From positions 1 to 64,000 of the forward strand of contig CAMLJM010000008.1 of the NCBI GenBank assembly GCA_946480475.1: 64,000 nt of DNA, read 5' to 3'. The notes under the pieces were generated by a model that was given only the letters and a program-made list of their open reading frames with translations, searched no databases and was not told where the DNA came from. Below are positions 26,900 through 39,331 of this stretch, piece by piece. Each line of letters opens with the position of its first letter. The first letter of the stretch is position 1. The translations under genes were made by a program, and so were the position numbers. The stretch is from an uncultured Alphaproteobacteria bacterium. GTDB taxonomy: Bacteria; Pseudomonadota; Alphaproteobacteria; Micavibrionales; Micavibrionaceae.

Positions 26900-27883
26900 A
26901 TGAATAAACCGGTATCTGCACCAAAGCGGACAAAGAAATCAGTCCAGCAAAATCGAAAACGTAAAAAGGCAGAAAAATATGTGATCAGCCCCGTGCGTCG
27001 CATGATATCGCTTCTGGTATCAGGTATAGTCGGCATTTCATTTGCTGTGCTCATGGGTCTGATTGTTGAGGCACGCCATAACAGTTTCTACGGCGAACCT
27101 TTAGGGGAAAAGGTCATTTCCCTTGCACAAATCCATTTCAAGGGACTACCAGAAAATCCGGAAGCACGTGCGCGAGTCCTAAGCGGCATCCCTAATCTAA
27201 ATTTACTCCCCGCGGAGGCTGTCCTGCAAAAAGAATTGGCAGAACGCTTTGCCCGCCTGGGTATTCATTTTGCTTTTGTATCTGAAGATGTACGCCCTGG
27301 TAATGGCCGCTATACGTGTAAGGCAACCAATACAGATCTCATTCCCGCTGTGGCCTGGAATATAGCGGCAGCGTTATATCCCATTCCGGATGAGGTGCTG
27401 GTATCGCTCAACCTCGACTATATTATCTTCTGCGGTGATCTTTATCAGGACAGGATGAAGGTTGGCGGCTTTCCTGTTCCTGTAAACAACCTGATGATGT
27501 TGAACCTGACGCATCGGACACAGAATCGCGATATTCAGGAGTTTTTCCTGCATGAGTTTTATCACCTTGTTGAAGATCGCAATAAGCTGGTCAAGGATCC
27601 CGTTTGGGATAGCCAGTTTGGCAGTGGCTATAGTTATTCATATGCAGGTAATACAGGGTCCGCCAATAGTAATGTAGGGACGGGCAATTACGGATTCATC
27701 AACCGCTATAGTGAGTCATTCCCCCATGAGGATCGGGCCGAAATTTTTGCGATGTTGATGGTGGCCCGGCTAGAATTGATACAATTTATTATCAGCCAGA
27801 AAGACGAGATGCTGTATGCCAAGGTCAAATATGTGGCGGAAACAGCCCGCCAGCGTCTTGGGATTAAAATAGAACCTCTCTAG
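26900..27883 (+). CDS. membrane-anchored HEXXH metallopeptidase-like protein
   Basis: A 327-residue protein lodged between ftsQ and ftsA. It has a very basic N-terminus (residues 8-27), a membrane anchor (about 36-57), then a probably periplasmic domain. HEFYH at 218-222 is an HEXXH zinc motif, and HEDRAEIF at 276-283 supplies a likely third ligand (Glu277 or Glu281), as in gluzincin-type peptidases with an E-D-x-A-E block. A Gly/Ser/Asn-rich loop lies between them. It is 6 bp after ftsQ and 68 bp before ftsA. I know no standard dcw gene like this; a wall- or divisome-related proteolytic role is inference. Confidence 0.8.
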   Translation: MNKPVSAPKRTKKSVQQNRKRKKAEKYVISPVRRMISLLVSGIVGISFAVLMGLIVEARHNSFYGEPLGEKVISLAQIHFKGLPENPEARARVLSGIPNLNLLPAEAVLQKELAERFARLGIHFAFVSEDVRPGNGRYTCKATNTDLIPAVAWNIAAALYPIPDEVLVSLNLDYIIFCGDLYQDRMKVGGFPVPVNNLMMLNLTHRTQNRDIQEFFLHEFYHLVEDRNKLVKDPVWDSQFGSGYSYSYAGNTGSANSNVGTGNYGFINRYSESFPHEDRAEIFAMLMVARLELIQFIISQKDEMLYAKVKYVAETARQRLGIKIEPL

Positions 27884-27951
27884 GGCTTGCCCGGAAGCCA
27901 AAGGGAATACTATAGTAAGCCATAATCTTTAGTCTGATCCGGCCTGAATTC

Positions 27952-29220
27952 ATGAAACAACGTTCCCGTCCCAAAGGTTCTGTCATTGCTGCCCTCGATG
28001 TGGGGTCCAGTAAAATCGCCTGCTTTATTGCGCGTGTCGTCGATGATGAAGGGCGCTTCCAGATATTGGGTATTGGCCATCAGGCGGCTGTAGGGATCAA
28101 GGCTGGCACAGTCATTGACCTAGCGGCTGCTGAAGCTTCCATTCGCCAGACCGTGCATGCCGCCGAGAATATGGCGGCCGAAGCCATGAAGGGATATCCC
28201 CTGCGCGAAGTCATCATCAATGTGCCGGGCGTTCATGCCAAATCACATAACTTTAATGTCGAGGTTCATACCCTGGGCCATGAGGTCGCCGATACGGATA
28301 TCCGCCGTGCTTTATCGAAAGCGCAGGATCAGGCTGTCACATCGGGCCGCGAACTCGTGCATACTATTCCTGTCGGCTACGGCCTGGATGGTAACCAGAG
28401 TATCCGCGATCCACGCGGCATGGTGGGGCATAATCTGGGTGTCGATATTCATCTGGTAACCGGTGATACACCGGCCCTGCGTAACTTTGCGACCTGTATC
28501 GAGGCCAGCCATCTGGATATTGCCGCGCTATGCCTTTCCCCATACGCGGCGGGGTTATCCTGCCTCGTCGATGATGAAATGGATTTAGGCTGCACGGTTA
28601 TTGATATGGGCGGTGGCGTCACTTCGTTTGCTGTTTTCCATGGTGGCGCGATGGTCTATGCAGATGCCATTCCTTTGGGGGGGCAACATGTTACCAGTGA
28701 TATTGCACGTGGCCTGACAACTTCGATTGCCGATGCTGAGCGCCTGAAAACGCTTTACGGTAACGCTATGGCGACGCTCGCGGACGAAAGCGAAGTGATT
28801 GATGTACCGATTATTGGCGAAGATGACCGCACACATCCAAACCATGTGCCGCGTTCTCTGCTGGTCGGTATTATCCAGCCGCGCCTTGAAGAAATACTTG
28901 AGCTTACGCGCGCACGCCTGAATGACAGTGGTGCCGGCCAACTGGCAGGGCGTCGTGTGGTTCTGACAGGCGGTGCCAGCCAGATTCCAGGCCTTCGTGA
29001 TCTGGCGCAGCTGGTGCTGGATAAGCAAGTTCGCCAGGGCCGCCCCATCCGTGTATCTGGATTGGCAGAAGCTGTGAATGGTCCCGCCTTTGCAACCACC
29101 GCAGGCTTGTTGACCTATGTAGCCGAGAGGGGCCATGAAATCCCTGCTGCTGTTACGGCGCAGGCCGCTCCTGGCTCTATGTGGGAGCAGGTAAAAGTCT
29201 GGTTTAAAGAGAACTGGTAA
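27952..29220 (+). CDS. ftsA: cell division protein FtsA
   Basis: An actin-like ATPase that tethers FtsZ filaments to the membrane and recruits later divisome proteins. The phosphate-1 loop is ALDVGSSKIACFIARV near residues 14-29, the phosphate-2 loop VIDMGGGVTSF near 216-226, and the adenosine motif VLTGGASQIPG near 336-346. The C-terminal WEQVKVWFKENW is the amphipathic membrane-targeting helix. Length 422 is typical. A 445-bp non-coding region follows before ftsZ. Confidence 0.97.
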   Translation: MKQRSRPKGSVIAALDVGSSKIACFIARVVDDEGRFQILGIGHQAAVGIKAGTVIDLAAAEASIRQTVHAAENMAAEAMKGYPLREVIINVPGVHAKSHNFNVEVHTLGHEVADTDIRRALSKAQDQAVTSGRELVHTIPVGYGLDGNQSIRDPRGMVGHNLGVDIHLVTGDTPALRNFATCIEASHLDIAALCLSPYAAGLSCLVDDEMDLGCTVIDMGGGVTSFAVFHGGAMVYADAIPLGGQHVTSDIARGLTTSIADAERLKTLYGNAMATLADESEVIDVPIIGEDDRTHPNHVPRSLLVGIIQPRLEEILELTRARLNDSGAGQLAGRRVVLTGGASQIPGLRDLAQLVLDKQVRQGRPIRVSGLAEAVNGPAFATTAGLLTYVAERGHEIPAAVTAQAAPGSMWEQVKVWFKENW

Positions 29221-29665
29221 GGTCCCCCGCCTGACATATGGTTGTTTTCTTCGTTTATTTGGTGATTTTTGATTCGTTTTTGCGATAAAACCGAAAAGTA
29301 TGAGTCATTTCAGGGGTTTCCCGAATCAAATTGAGTGACAACCTAGTTTTGCACGGGACTGTCAACAGGCCGAAAATGCACTAAATTCATTTTCAACAGA
29401 ACATTAGCCTTCAAAACCCCGCCTTATCCACAGCTTTCTGCCTGCATGCTCTTCACGAATCAGGAGCCCTTTGCCAGACTTCACAAACCTGAGTCGAATG
29501 AGTCACTTAGCGTGCTTCATTCATTTTTAGATTCCACATAAAGAGTGCCTGAACCATGCGTAAATCACTGATATCTGAGCAAAACATCAAGTTTCGCCCC
29601 TTCATAAAAATCAATGAACAGAGATAGAATCACAAGGAGATCAAGCCAATGGAGGAGTCCCCGCC
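29221..29665 (+). promoter_or_regulatory. ftsZ control region with nine GANTC sites
   Basis: A 445-bp gene-free stretch between ftsA and ftsZ. GANTC, the alphaproteobacterial CcrM methylation site, begins at 29271, 29302, 29323, 29457, 29491, 29500, 29530, 29627 and 29655, against about 1.7 expected for this length at even base composition. In Caulobacter, GANTC methylation together with GcrA activates ftsZ. I found no TTAA-N7-TTAA CtrA site. A perfect DnaA box lies inside. Core promoter boxes could not be set with confidence. Confidence 0.7.
29424..29432 (+). promoter_or_regulatory. perfect DnaA box before ftsZ
   Basis: TTATCCACA matches the DnaA-box consensus TTATNCACA at every position, about 234 bp before the ftsZ start. 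DnaA is known to bind the ftsZ promoter of Caulobacter. There is a single box, so an origin function is not suggested. Confidence 0.6.
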
Positions 29666-29669
29666 ATGA
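29649..29669 (+). CDS. candidate six-codon leader peptide of ftsZ
   Basis: ATG 29649 opens a six-codon frame (MEESPP) that ends in TGA at 29667-29669, overlapping the ftsZ ATG at 29666 as ATGA. It has the strongest ribosome binding site of the region, AAGGAGA at 29634-29640, 8 nt upstream. The GGAGG that would serve ftsZ (29651-29655) lies inside this mini-frame. Ribosomes finishing the leader could restart on ftsZ, and the double proline near the end could slow them. This is a prediction from sequence only. Confidence 0.4.
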   Translation: MEESPP

Positions 29670-31513
29670 TTAACATTAGAATGCAGCACAAAGAGGTGCA
29701 GAAATTGTCCCCTAGAATAGCAGTCGTAGGCGTCGGTGGCGCTGGCGGTAATGCCGTCAATAATATGATCAGCGCAGGCCTTGAGGGTTGCGAATTCGTG
29801 ATCTGCAATACAGATGCGCAAGCCATTGAAGGTAGCCTGTGTGAAACCCGCGTTCAGCTGGGCGTCACAGTAACGGGCGGTCTTGGAGCGGGTGCCCGTC
29901 CGGATGTAGGTCGTTCAGCGGCTGAAGAATCTCTGGATGATGTAATGCGTCATCTCGAAGGCTCCAATATGGTTTTCATCACTGCCGGTATGGGTGGTGG
30001 TACAGGTACTGGTGCGGCGCCGGTTGTTGCCCGTGCATGCCGTGATAAGGGCATCCTCACAGTCGGTGTGGTGACCAAACCATTCCACTTCGAAGGCACG
30101 ACACGTATGCGTATGGCGGAAGCTGGCATCGAAGAGATGCAACAGTACGTCGATACGCTGATCGTGATCCCGAACCAGAATCTGTTCCGCGTCGCGAACG
30201 AGAAAACTACATTCGCTGAAGCCTTCCGCATGGCCGACAGTGTTCTGCAGGCTGCTGTACGCGGCGTGACGGACCTGATGGTTATGCCCGGTGAAGTGAA
30301 CCTGGACTTTGCTGATATCCGTTCCGTTATGCAGGAAATGGGTAAGGCGATGATGGGTGCCGGTGAAGCCACCGGTGAAGGTCGTGCGATTGAGGCGGCT
30401 GAGAAAGCCATCAACAATCCATTGCTGGATGATGTATCGATGAAAGGCGCACGCGCTGTCATCATCAACGTCACAGGCGGCAGCGATCTGACCCTGTTCG
30501 AAATCGACGAGGCCTGCAATCGCATCCGCGACGAAGTAGACCCGAACGCCAACATCATTTTCGGTTCGACCTACAACCCCGCCATGGAAGGCGTTATGCG
30601 CGTATCCATCGTGGCGACAGGTATCGATGCTGCAGAGGTGAAAAAATCCAAAAGCAATTTCGGTCCGCACATCATCAATGCCGTGACAGCCCAGCAACAG
30701 CAGGTTGATCGCCGTGTTGAGCGTGCTCAGCCGCAAACAGTGCAAGGTTCGATGGAAGAGCCTGCTGTATCGGCTTATGCCCGTAACTATCAGCCAGCTG
30801 TACCTCAGGGTATGAATGTGGCGCGTTCTGCAGCGACAGTGGCTACACGTGCTCCTGTTCAGACTTATTCTGCACCGGCCGTTGCAACAGCACGCCGCGT
30901 GGAAACACAAGTTGTGGAAGCATCTGTAGGTGGTGATCTCTTTGAACAGGAAATCATGCAGCCTGTTTATGAGGCCACAGTAAAAAAGCCTGAAGCGGCT
31001 TCCGTGCCTGCGCCTACATACGTAGCGCAGGGTGGGGCGCAAGAAGTCGCATCTCAATCTGTACGCGGGACGGTATATAACAATGCCTTCATCCCGCCGC
31101 AACCGGTGGAAGTACCGCCGGAAAGCCGCAGCCGCGACGGTATGTTGTCCGGCTACGGCCCGCAATTCAGTGGTCTGGCGGCATCACGCACGCCAGCACC
31201 TGCTGAAGCGCAACCTGCTCAGGGCTATAACCTGCGTCCTCCCGTCCCCGGCGCAGCCAGCACACCTAAGAAACGCGGTCCTTCGATTTTCGAACGCTTC
31301 ACCAGTCAACTGCGCCACCACGGCCATGACGACGAGGAAGTGGCTCAAGAGTCGGTAGCGCCTGCATCTTCACACGTAGAAACCGGTTTGCGGGCGTCAC
31401 AACGTCCGCTTCAGGGAAGCCTGAATATCGAAGCGCCTGCGGCAACCCGCCCTGCGGAACCTGCCGACGACGAACTGGATATCCCGGCTTTTCTCCGTCG
31501 CCAAGCCAACTAG
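29666..31513 (+). CDS. ftsZ: cell division GTPase FtsZ
   Basis: The tubulin-like GTPase that forms the Z-ring. The nucleotide loop [14 protein letters not shown] begins near residue 18, the tubulin signature [11 protein letters not shown] lies near 110-120, and the T7 synergy loop is [11 protein letters not shown] near 210. The globular part ends near residue 325. It is followed by a disordered linker of about 270 residues rich in Pro, Ala, Gln and Val, then the conserved C-terminal peptide [13 protein letters not shown] that binds FtsA. At 615 residues it is long, even for alphaproteobacteria. A strong terminator follows at 31540. Confidence 0.98.
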   Translation: MINIRMQHKEVQKLSPRIAVVGVGGAGGNAVNNMISAGLEGCEFVICNTDAQAIEGSLCETRVQLGVTVTGGLGAGARPDVGRSAAEESLDDVMRHLEGSNMVFITAGMGGGTGTGAAPVVARACRDKGILTVGVVTKPFHFEGTTRMRMAEAGIEEMQQYVDTLIVIPNQNLFRVANEKTTFAEAFRMADSVLQAAVRGVTDLMVMPGEVNLDFADIRSVMQEMGKAMMGAGEATGEGRAIEAAEKAINNPLLDDVSMKGARAVIINVTGGSDLTLFEIDEACNRIRDEVDPNANIIFGSTYNPAMEGVMRVSIVATGIDAAEVKKSKSNFGPHIINAVTAQQQQVDRRVERAQPQTVQGSMEEPAVSAYARNYQPAVPQGMNVARSAATVATRAPVQTYSAPAVATARRVETQVVEASVGGDLFEQEIMQPVYEATVKKPEAASVPAPTYVAQGGAQEVASQSVRGTVYNNAFIPPQPVEVPPESRSRDGMLSGYGPQFSGLAASRTPAPAEAQPAQGYNLRPPVPGAASTPKKRGPSIFERFTSQLRHHGHDDEEVAQESVAPASSHVETGLRASQRPLQGSLNIEAPAATRPAEPADDELDIPAFLRRQAN

Positions 31514-31539
31514 CCGTTGACGGACGGCTGACAACTTCA

Positions 31540-31567
31540 AAGGGTCTCCTTACGGAGACCCTTTTTT
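31540..31567 (+). terminator. intrinsic terminator after ftsZ
   Basis: AAGGGTCTCC and GGAGACCCTT form a 10-bp stem around the loop TTAC, followed by a run of T residues. It marks the end of the dcw transcript, so lpxC needs a separate promoter. Confidence 0.92.
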
Positions 31568-31581
31568 TACCCAGAAAAATA

Positions 31582-31610
31582 TTGACATAATTTGCGCTTA
31601 TATCTTATGA
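31582..31610 (+). promoter_or_regulatory. weak promoter candidate for the 81-aa gene
   Basis: A perfect -35 TTGACA at 31582-31587 is followed 17 bp later by the poor -10 TTATGA. It lies between the ftsZ terminator and the small gene at 31636. Confidence 0.35.
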
Positions 31611-31635
31611 GGATGCTTCACAAAGGAGTGTGTAC

Positions 31636-31881
31636 ATGCCTACAGAAAACAGAGTATTGGATGTCAAAATCCTCAATAGCAGCAACAACCGTCAGGCTGT
31701 AGAAGATCTGGTGCAAACTTTTGCGCAAGCCGGCAAGGTTGCGGCCATCAATCTGGGGCCAGCATTCATGCGCTATGAGGCGATGTGCCCTCTGACAGCG
31801 GCTGATTCAATTACGGATACAGAGCTTTCAGCTTTGCGCAGCCTTGGTGCTTCTGCGAACGTGCGTTTGATTCCGCAATAA
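31636..31881 (+). CDS. hypothetical 81-aa protein
   Basis: An unrecognised soluble protein. ATG 31636 has AAAGGAG 7 nt upstream; a GTG at 31630 is also in frame. The sequence has a beta-alpha pattern (VLDVKILNSSNNRQAVEDLVQT at the start, ANVRLIPQ at the end) with no signal peptide. It has its own promoter candidate and is enclosed by terminators at 31540 and 31897, so it is a stand-alone unit. Confidence 0.75.
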   Translation: MPTENRVLDVKILNSSNNRQAVEDLVQTFAQAGKVAAINLGPAFMRYEAMCPLTAADSITDTELSALRSLGASANVRLIPQ

Positions 31882-31896
31882 TATTCGCGCTTGTTT

Positions 31897-31922
31897 AAAA
31901 AGGGCCTCTAGAGGCCCTTTTG
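31897..31922. terminator. bidirectional intrinsic terminator
   Basis: A near-perfect palindrome, AAAAGGGCCTC / GAGGCCCTTTT with a TA centre, flanked by A and T runs. It sits between the convergent genes at 31636 and 31927 and can end both transcripts. Confidence 0.9.
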
Positions 31923-31926
31923 TTCA

Positions 31927-32154
31927 TCAAGGTTTGGCAACAGGTTTTGCTGGTGCAGGTGCGGGTGGCGTCTTAACCGCCTTCTTCTGTTGAGGTGTGG
32001 CGGTTTCTTTCAGGGCATCGCTGGCGCTTGTAGCAACAAAGAAGGCTGCGCCTAAACTGAGCAGAATAATGCCCAGAATTGCTGAGGTGCTTAGCGTTGT
32101 TGTGCCGACAACCTGCGGATCGTCACTGAAATCATGAATTTTGTGATCAGCCAT
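31927..32154 (-). CDS. small single-pass membrane protein
   Basis: A 75-residue protein with a polar N-terminus, one membrane helix (SAILGIILLSLGAAFFVAT, about 24-42) and a Lys/Pro/Ala-rich tail of about 25 residues that resembles a TonB-type or histone-like linker. I do not recognise a family. AGGGGAA about 6 nt before the ATG fits a ribosome binding site. It shares a bidirectional terminator with the 81-aa gene. Confidence 0.7.
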   Translation of the reverse strand: MADHKIHDFSDDPQVVGTTTLSTSAILGIILLSLGAAFFVATSASDALKETATPQQKKAVKTPPAPAPAKPVAKP

Positions 32155-32377
32155 AAAATTCCCCTGTTGCTATTTTACAGATTTATAACACAACCCTCTG
32201 TAACAGACAATAAAATCGGACTCTCAGCGATGTATAGTTAATGCATTGATTTGATTGAATAAAATAACCTCTGTGAATTGTAACACGGCGCAATAAACCG
32301 TGATTTGTTTAGGAAAATGCCCCCTCTTATATTAATCGAACAGAATTAGATTCATCTAATAAAGGCTTTGTGCGCGT

Positions 32378-33304
32378 ATGCAACATACATTGAAATCCGC
32401 CGTTACTTTTGAAGGTGTCGGCCTGCACAGCGGGCAGAACGTCACCATGACCGTGCATCCGGCACTGCCTGATCAGGGCATCGTTTTTGTACGCACCGAT
32501 GTTAGTGACCGCGACAATGTTGTGTCGGCGCTCTGGAACAGCGTCGTTGATACGCGTCTGTGCACTATGATCGGTAACAAAGACAAAGTGACCGTGGGTA
32601 CCATCGAACATTTGATGGCCGCTTTACGCGGTTGCGGCATTGATAACGTGCGCATTGAACTGAATGGTCCGGAAGTGCCTGTTATGGATGGCAGTTCGGC
32701 GCCGTTCGTAAAATCTATCGATGAAGTTGGTACAGTGGCGCAGGCGATGCCGCGTCGTGGTATTAAAGTTCTCAGGGAAATTATTCTGGAAGAGAATGGC
32801 AAACGTGTTCGTCTCTCACCTGCCCAAGGCAGCGTTTTTGCAGGCCAGATTGAATTCCCGAATGCTGTGATCGGCAAGCAGTTCTTCGAAACCAAGCTGG
32901 TGAACGGTAATTTCCGTCATGACCTTTCCGAAGCCCGTACATTTGGTTTCCTGAAGGATGTTGAAGCCATGCGTGCAGCAGGTCTTGCACGTGGCGGTTC
33001 TCTCGATAACGCCATCGTTCTGGACGAAGGCCGCGTGATGAATAAGGAAGGCTTACGCTTCCACAATGAATTCATCCGTCACAAGCTTCTCGATGCCGTA
33101 GGTGACCTGTTTCTGGCGGGTGGTCCGATTATCGGCGCTTACGAAGGTTTCCGCGCAGGCCACGACATGAATAACAAGATCCTGCATAAGCTTTTCAGTA
33201 CAGAAGGCGCCTGGATGCCTGTAGATTTGTTCATGGATGATCCCGAAGCGACTTTCAGCCATATTGCCGGTCATGGCGATGCTTCGACTGTAGCACTGGC
33301 CTAA
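32378..33304 (+). CDS. lpxC: UDP-3-O-acyl-GlcNAc deacetylase LpxC
   Basis: The zinc enzyme for the committed step of lipid A synthesis. Zinc ligands are His in TIEHLMAALRG (near residue 79) and His and Asp in RHKLLDAVGDL (near 237-241); the catalytic His lies in IAGHGDAS near the C-terminus. The N-terminal FEGVGLHSGQNV is characteristic. Length 308 is normal. The placement just after ftsZ is shared with many proteobacteria. The 223-bp gap upstream holds two GANTC sites and no gene. Confidence 0.97.
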   Translation: MQHTLKSAVTFEGVGLHSGQNVTMTVHPALPDQGIVFVRTDVSDRDNVVSALWNSVVDTRLCTMIGNKDKVTVGTIEHLMAALRGCGIDNVRIELNGPEVPVMDGSSAPFVKSIDEVGTVAQAMPRRGIKVLREIILEENGKRVRLSPAQGSVFAGQIEFPNAVIGKQFFETKLVNGNFRHDLSEARTFGFLKDVEAMRAAGLARGGSLDNAIVLDEGRVMNKEGLRFHNEFIRHKLLDAVGDLFLAGGPIIGAYEGFRAGHDMNNKILHKLFSTEGAWMPVDLFMDDPEATFSHIAGHGDASTVALA

Positions 33305-33371
33305 GGCCTGATTTTCTTGACTTTTCACATGGTTTTCGGCTTTTATGCCGCCCATGATGCTGCTCCAATCT

Positions 33372-34331
33372 ATGGCTAGATCCGATATATTCGACGATAT
33401 CCGCGCAGGCTTTGCTTACGTGGCGGCGAATGCGCGCCATGTGCGTATCAATCGTGATCGCCTTGTTGAGTACGCGCGTCAATTGCCTGACAGGCATCCT
33501 TCAACCATCTTTGATACAGACCATCACTATATCGGTAATCCCGAAGATACGGCGGCTTACGTGCTGGCGCTGGATGCGATCAATTACGGTTCCGGTTATA
33601 AGAATATGCTGGCCGCAGAAGGTTGGCCACTGATTGAAGGTTCCATTTACTATAGCGTTTCTGTGCGCCTAAAAAAATGTTTTGAGAAAAAGCCCCTGAC
33701 GGCAAAAGATCTTGCGCACATGACATCTGATCATGTGCATGAAATTCTTGAGCTTCCTTACCAGCCACAATCACAGAAAATTGCTGATTTATTTGCGGCA
33801 GGGTTACGTTATCTGGGGCAAATGATTGAGCACGAAAATAGTGGCTGTTTCTTAAGTTTTATCAACGATGCCAATGGTCGTGCGGCGCGTATTGTGGAAC
33901 GTCTGGCCAAGCTGCCGCAATTTGCCGACGTGCACGAATATCGGGGGCGCGATATCCCTATTTACAAACGGGCGCAAATTGCTGCGGCTGATCTGCATTT
34001 GGCTTTTAATCATCTGGGCATACATTTGTTCAACGATATGGATCGTTTAACCATGTTTGCGGATAATGGTGTACCACAAATCCTTGAGGCTGAGGGTGTT
34101 TTGGAATACGAACCGGATCTTAAAGCGCGTATTATGCGCGGTGAGGAAATTCCCGGCGGCAGCGACGAAGAAATTGAAATCCGTGCCTGTGCATGCCAGG
34201 CTGTAGAAGAGATGGCTGTTGTGATCGCTAGAAAGCCTGTCTCGATTGACCATACGCTTTGGCACTATCATGCTGAGGATCCGCGTTACCGTGCGTACCC
34301 CAGTCATAAGACTTTGGGCTTGTTTTACTGA
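33372..34331 (+). CDS. queuosine salvage protein, DUF2419 / Qng1-like
   Basis: A 319-residue protein (ATG 33372; the frame is open to 33345) matching the DUF2419 queuosine 5'-phosphate N-glycosylase family, which frees queuine for tRNA modification. Recognisable blocks are LALDAINYGSGY near residue 63, LTMFADNGVPQIL near 218 with its acidic residue, and GSDEEIEIRACACQAVEEM near 258. Most characterised members are eukaryotic, with scattered bacterial homologues. It lies 67 bp after lpxC. No queuosine synthesis gene is in the window. Confidence 0.85.
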   Translation: MARSDIFDDIRAGFAYVAANARHVRINRDRLVEYARQLPDRHPSTIFDTDHHYIGNPEDTAAYVLALDAINYGSGYKNMLAAEGWPLIEGSIYYSVSVRLKKCFEKKPLTAKDLAHMTSDHVHEILELPYQPQSQKIADLFAAGLRYLGQMIEHENSGCFLSFINDANGRAARIVERLAKLPQFADVHEYRGRDIPIYKRAQIAAADLHLAFNHLGIHLFNDMDRLTMFADNGVPQILEAEGVLEYEPDLKARIMRGEEIPGGSDEEIEIRACACQAVEEMAVVIARKPVSIDHTLWHYHAEDPRYRAYPSHKTLGLFY

Positions 34332-34420
34332 TTTTTCTTAGCATATTCAGAGGATTACCCTGTGGATTCTACGGCCTGCTCCTCTTTTCAGAATGCCGGG
34401 AAGGGGCTATTCTTAGGCCC

Positions 34421-35263
34421 ATGAAAAACATGCAAAAACACACACGAAAAATCCTTCTGGTTTCGGCATTCGGCAGCATGATGGTGCTGGCGGCCTGCGG
34501 CTCCTCCGGCGACAAGAAAAAACTGGAGGCGGATAGGCCTGTTGAGTCCCTGTACAATCAGGCGGCTGACTCTCTGGATAAGGGCCAGTATAACGAAGCT
34601 GCGCGCCTGTTCGAGGAAGTCGAACGTCAGCATCCTTATTCGCAGTGGGCCACGCAGGCCGAGATGATGGCGGCGTTCTCATACTATAAAAATACACGTT
34701 ATGATGAAGCAATCCTGGCGCTGGATCGTTTTATGGAGCTTCATCCCGGCAATCCCAACACCGATTATGCGCTGTACCTGAAGGCGCTCTGTTTCTATGA
34801 ACAGATTACCGATGTTGCGCGCGATCAGGAAATGACACAGCTGGCGCTCGAGTCGCTTGAGACTTTGATCAACCGTTATCCCGATAGCCGTTATGCCCGC
34901 GATGCAACTTTAAAACGCGATCTGACACTGGATCACTTGGCCGGCAAGGAAATGGAAATTGGCCGTTATTACCTGAAGGCTAACCAGACCAATGCCGCCA
35001 TGAACCGTTTCCTGAGCGTCGTCAGGAATTACCAGACGACAACACACGTGCCGGAAGCGCTTCACCGTCTGGTCGAAATTTACCTGACTCTGGGCTTGCA
35101 GGGTGAAGCCACACGTGTAGCCGCTGTATTGGGGCATAACTATCCCGGCAGCCAATGGTACGAAGACAGCTTTAAACTGCTGACGCCAGAATTGCGCAAG
35201 CAGGTCATGGAAGATCGTTCATGGGTCGATAAAACTGTCGATTCCCTGTTTAAGCCGGAATAG
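34421..35263 (+). CDS. bamD: outer membrane assembly lipoprotein BamD
   Basis: An essential lipoprotein of the BAM complex that inserts beta-barrel proteins into the outer membrane. The signal peptide ends in the lipobox LAAC (Cys near residue 26). Tetratricopeptide-type helices follow, for example YNQAADSLDKGQYNEAARLFEEVE and the YKNTRYDEAILALDRFM unit. Length 280 is normal. It heads the bamD-recN-ligA group, which commonly follows lpxC in alphaproteobacteria. Confidence 0.95.
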   Translation: MKNMQKHTRKILLVSAFGSMMVLAACGSSGDKKKLEADRPVESLYNQAADSLDKGQYNEAARLFEEVERQHPYSQWATQAEMMAAFSYYKNTRYDEAILALDRFMELHPGNPNTDYALYLKALCFYEQITDVARDQEMTQLALESLETLINRYPDSRYARDATLKRDLTLDHLAGKEMEIGRYYLKANQTNAAMNRFLSVVRNYQTTTHVPEALHRLVEIYLTLGLQGEATRVAAVLGHNYPGSQWYEDSFKLLTPELRKQVMEDRSWVDKTVDSLFKPE

Positions 35264-35284
35264 TAACGGAAGAGTAGTGCAGGT

Positions 35285-39272
<3,988 letters not shown>

Positions 39273-39331
39273 AACAAAAATCCTTTACTGAGAGCATCAT
39301 TCTGCCCCGAGTCGAAAAGTGTTTCAACTGT

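Noticed and set aside
29221..29665. Possible chromosome origin at the DnaA box and AT-rich stretches
   Set aside because: Only one DnaA box, no box cluster, and no dnaA, hemE or parAB neighbours; a promoter role fits better.
29221..29665. CtrA binding sites before ftsZ
   Set aside because: No TTAA-N7-TTAA or close variant was found in the region.
29915..31165. 416-aa open frame on the minus strand across ftsZ
   Set aside because: It mirrors the codon bias of ftsZ, is extremely rich in His, Cys and Arg, and has no ribosome binding site; it is a shadow.
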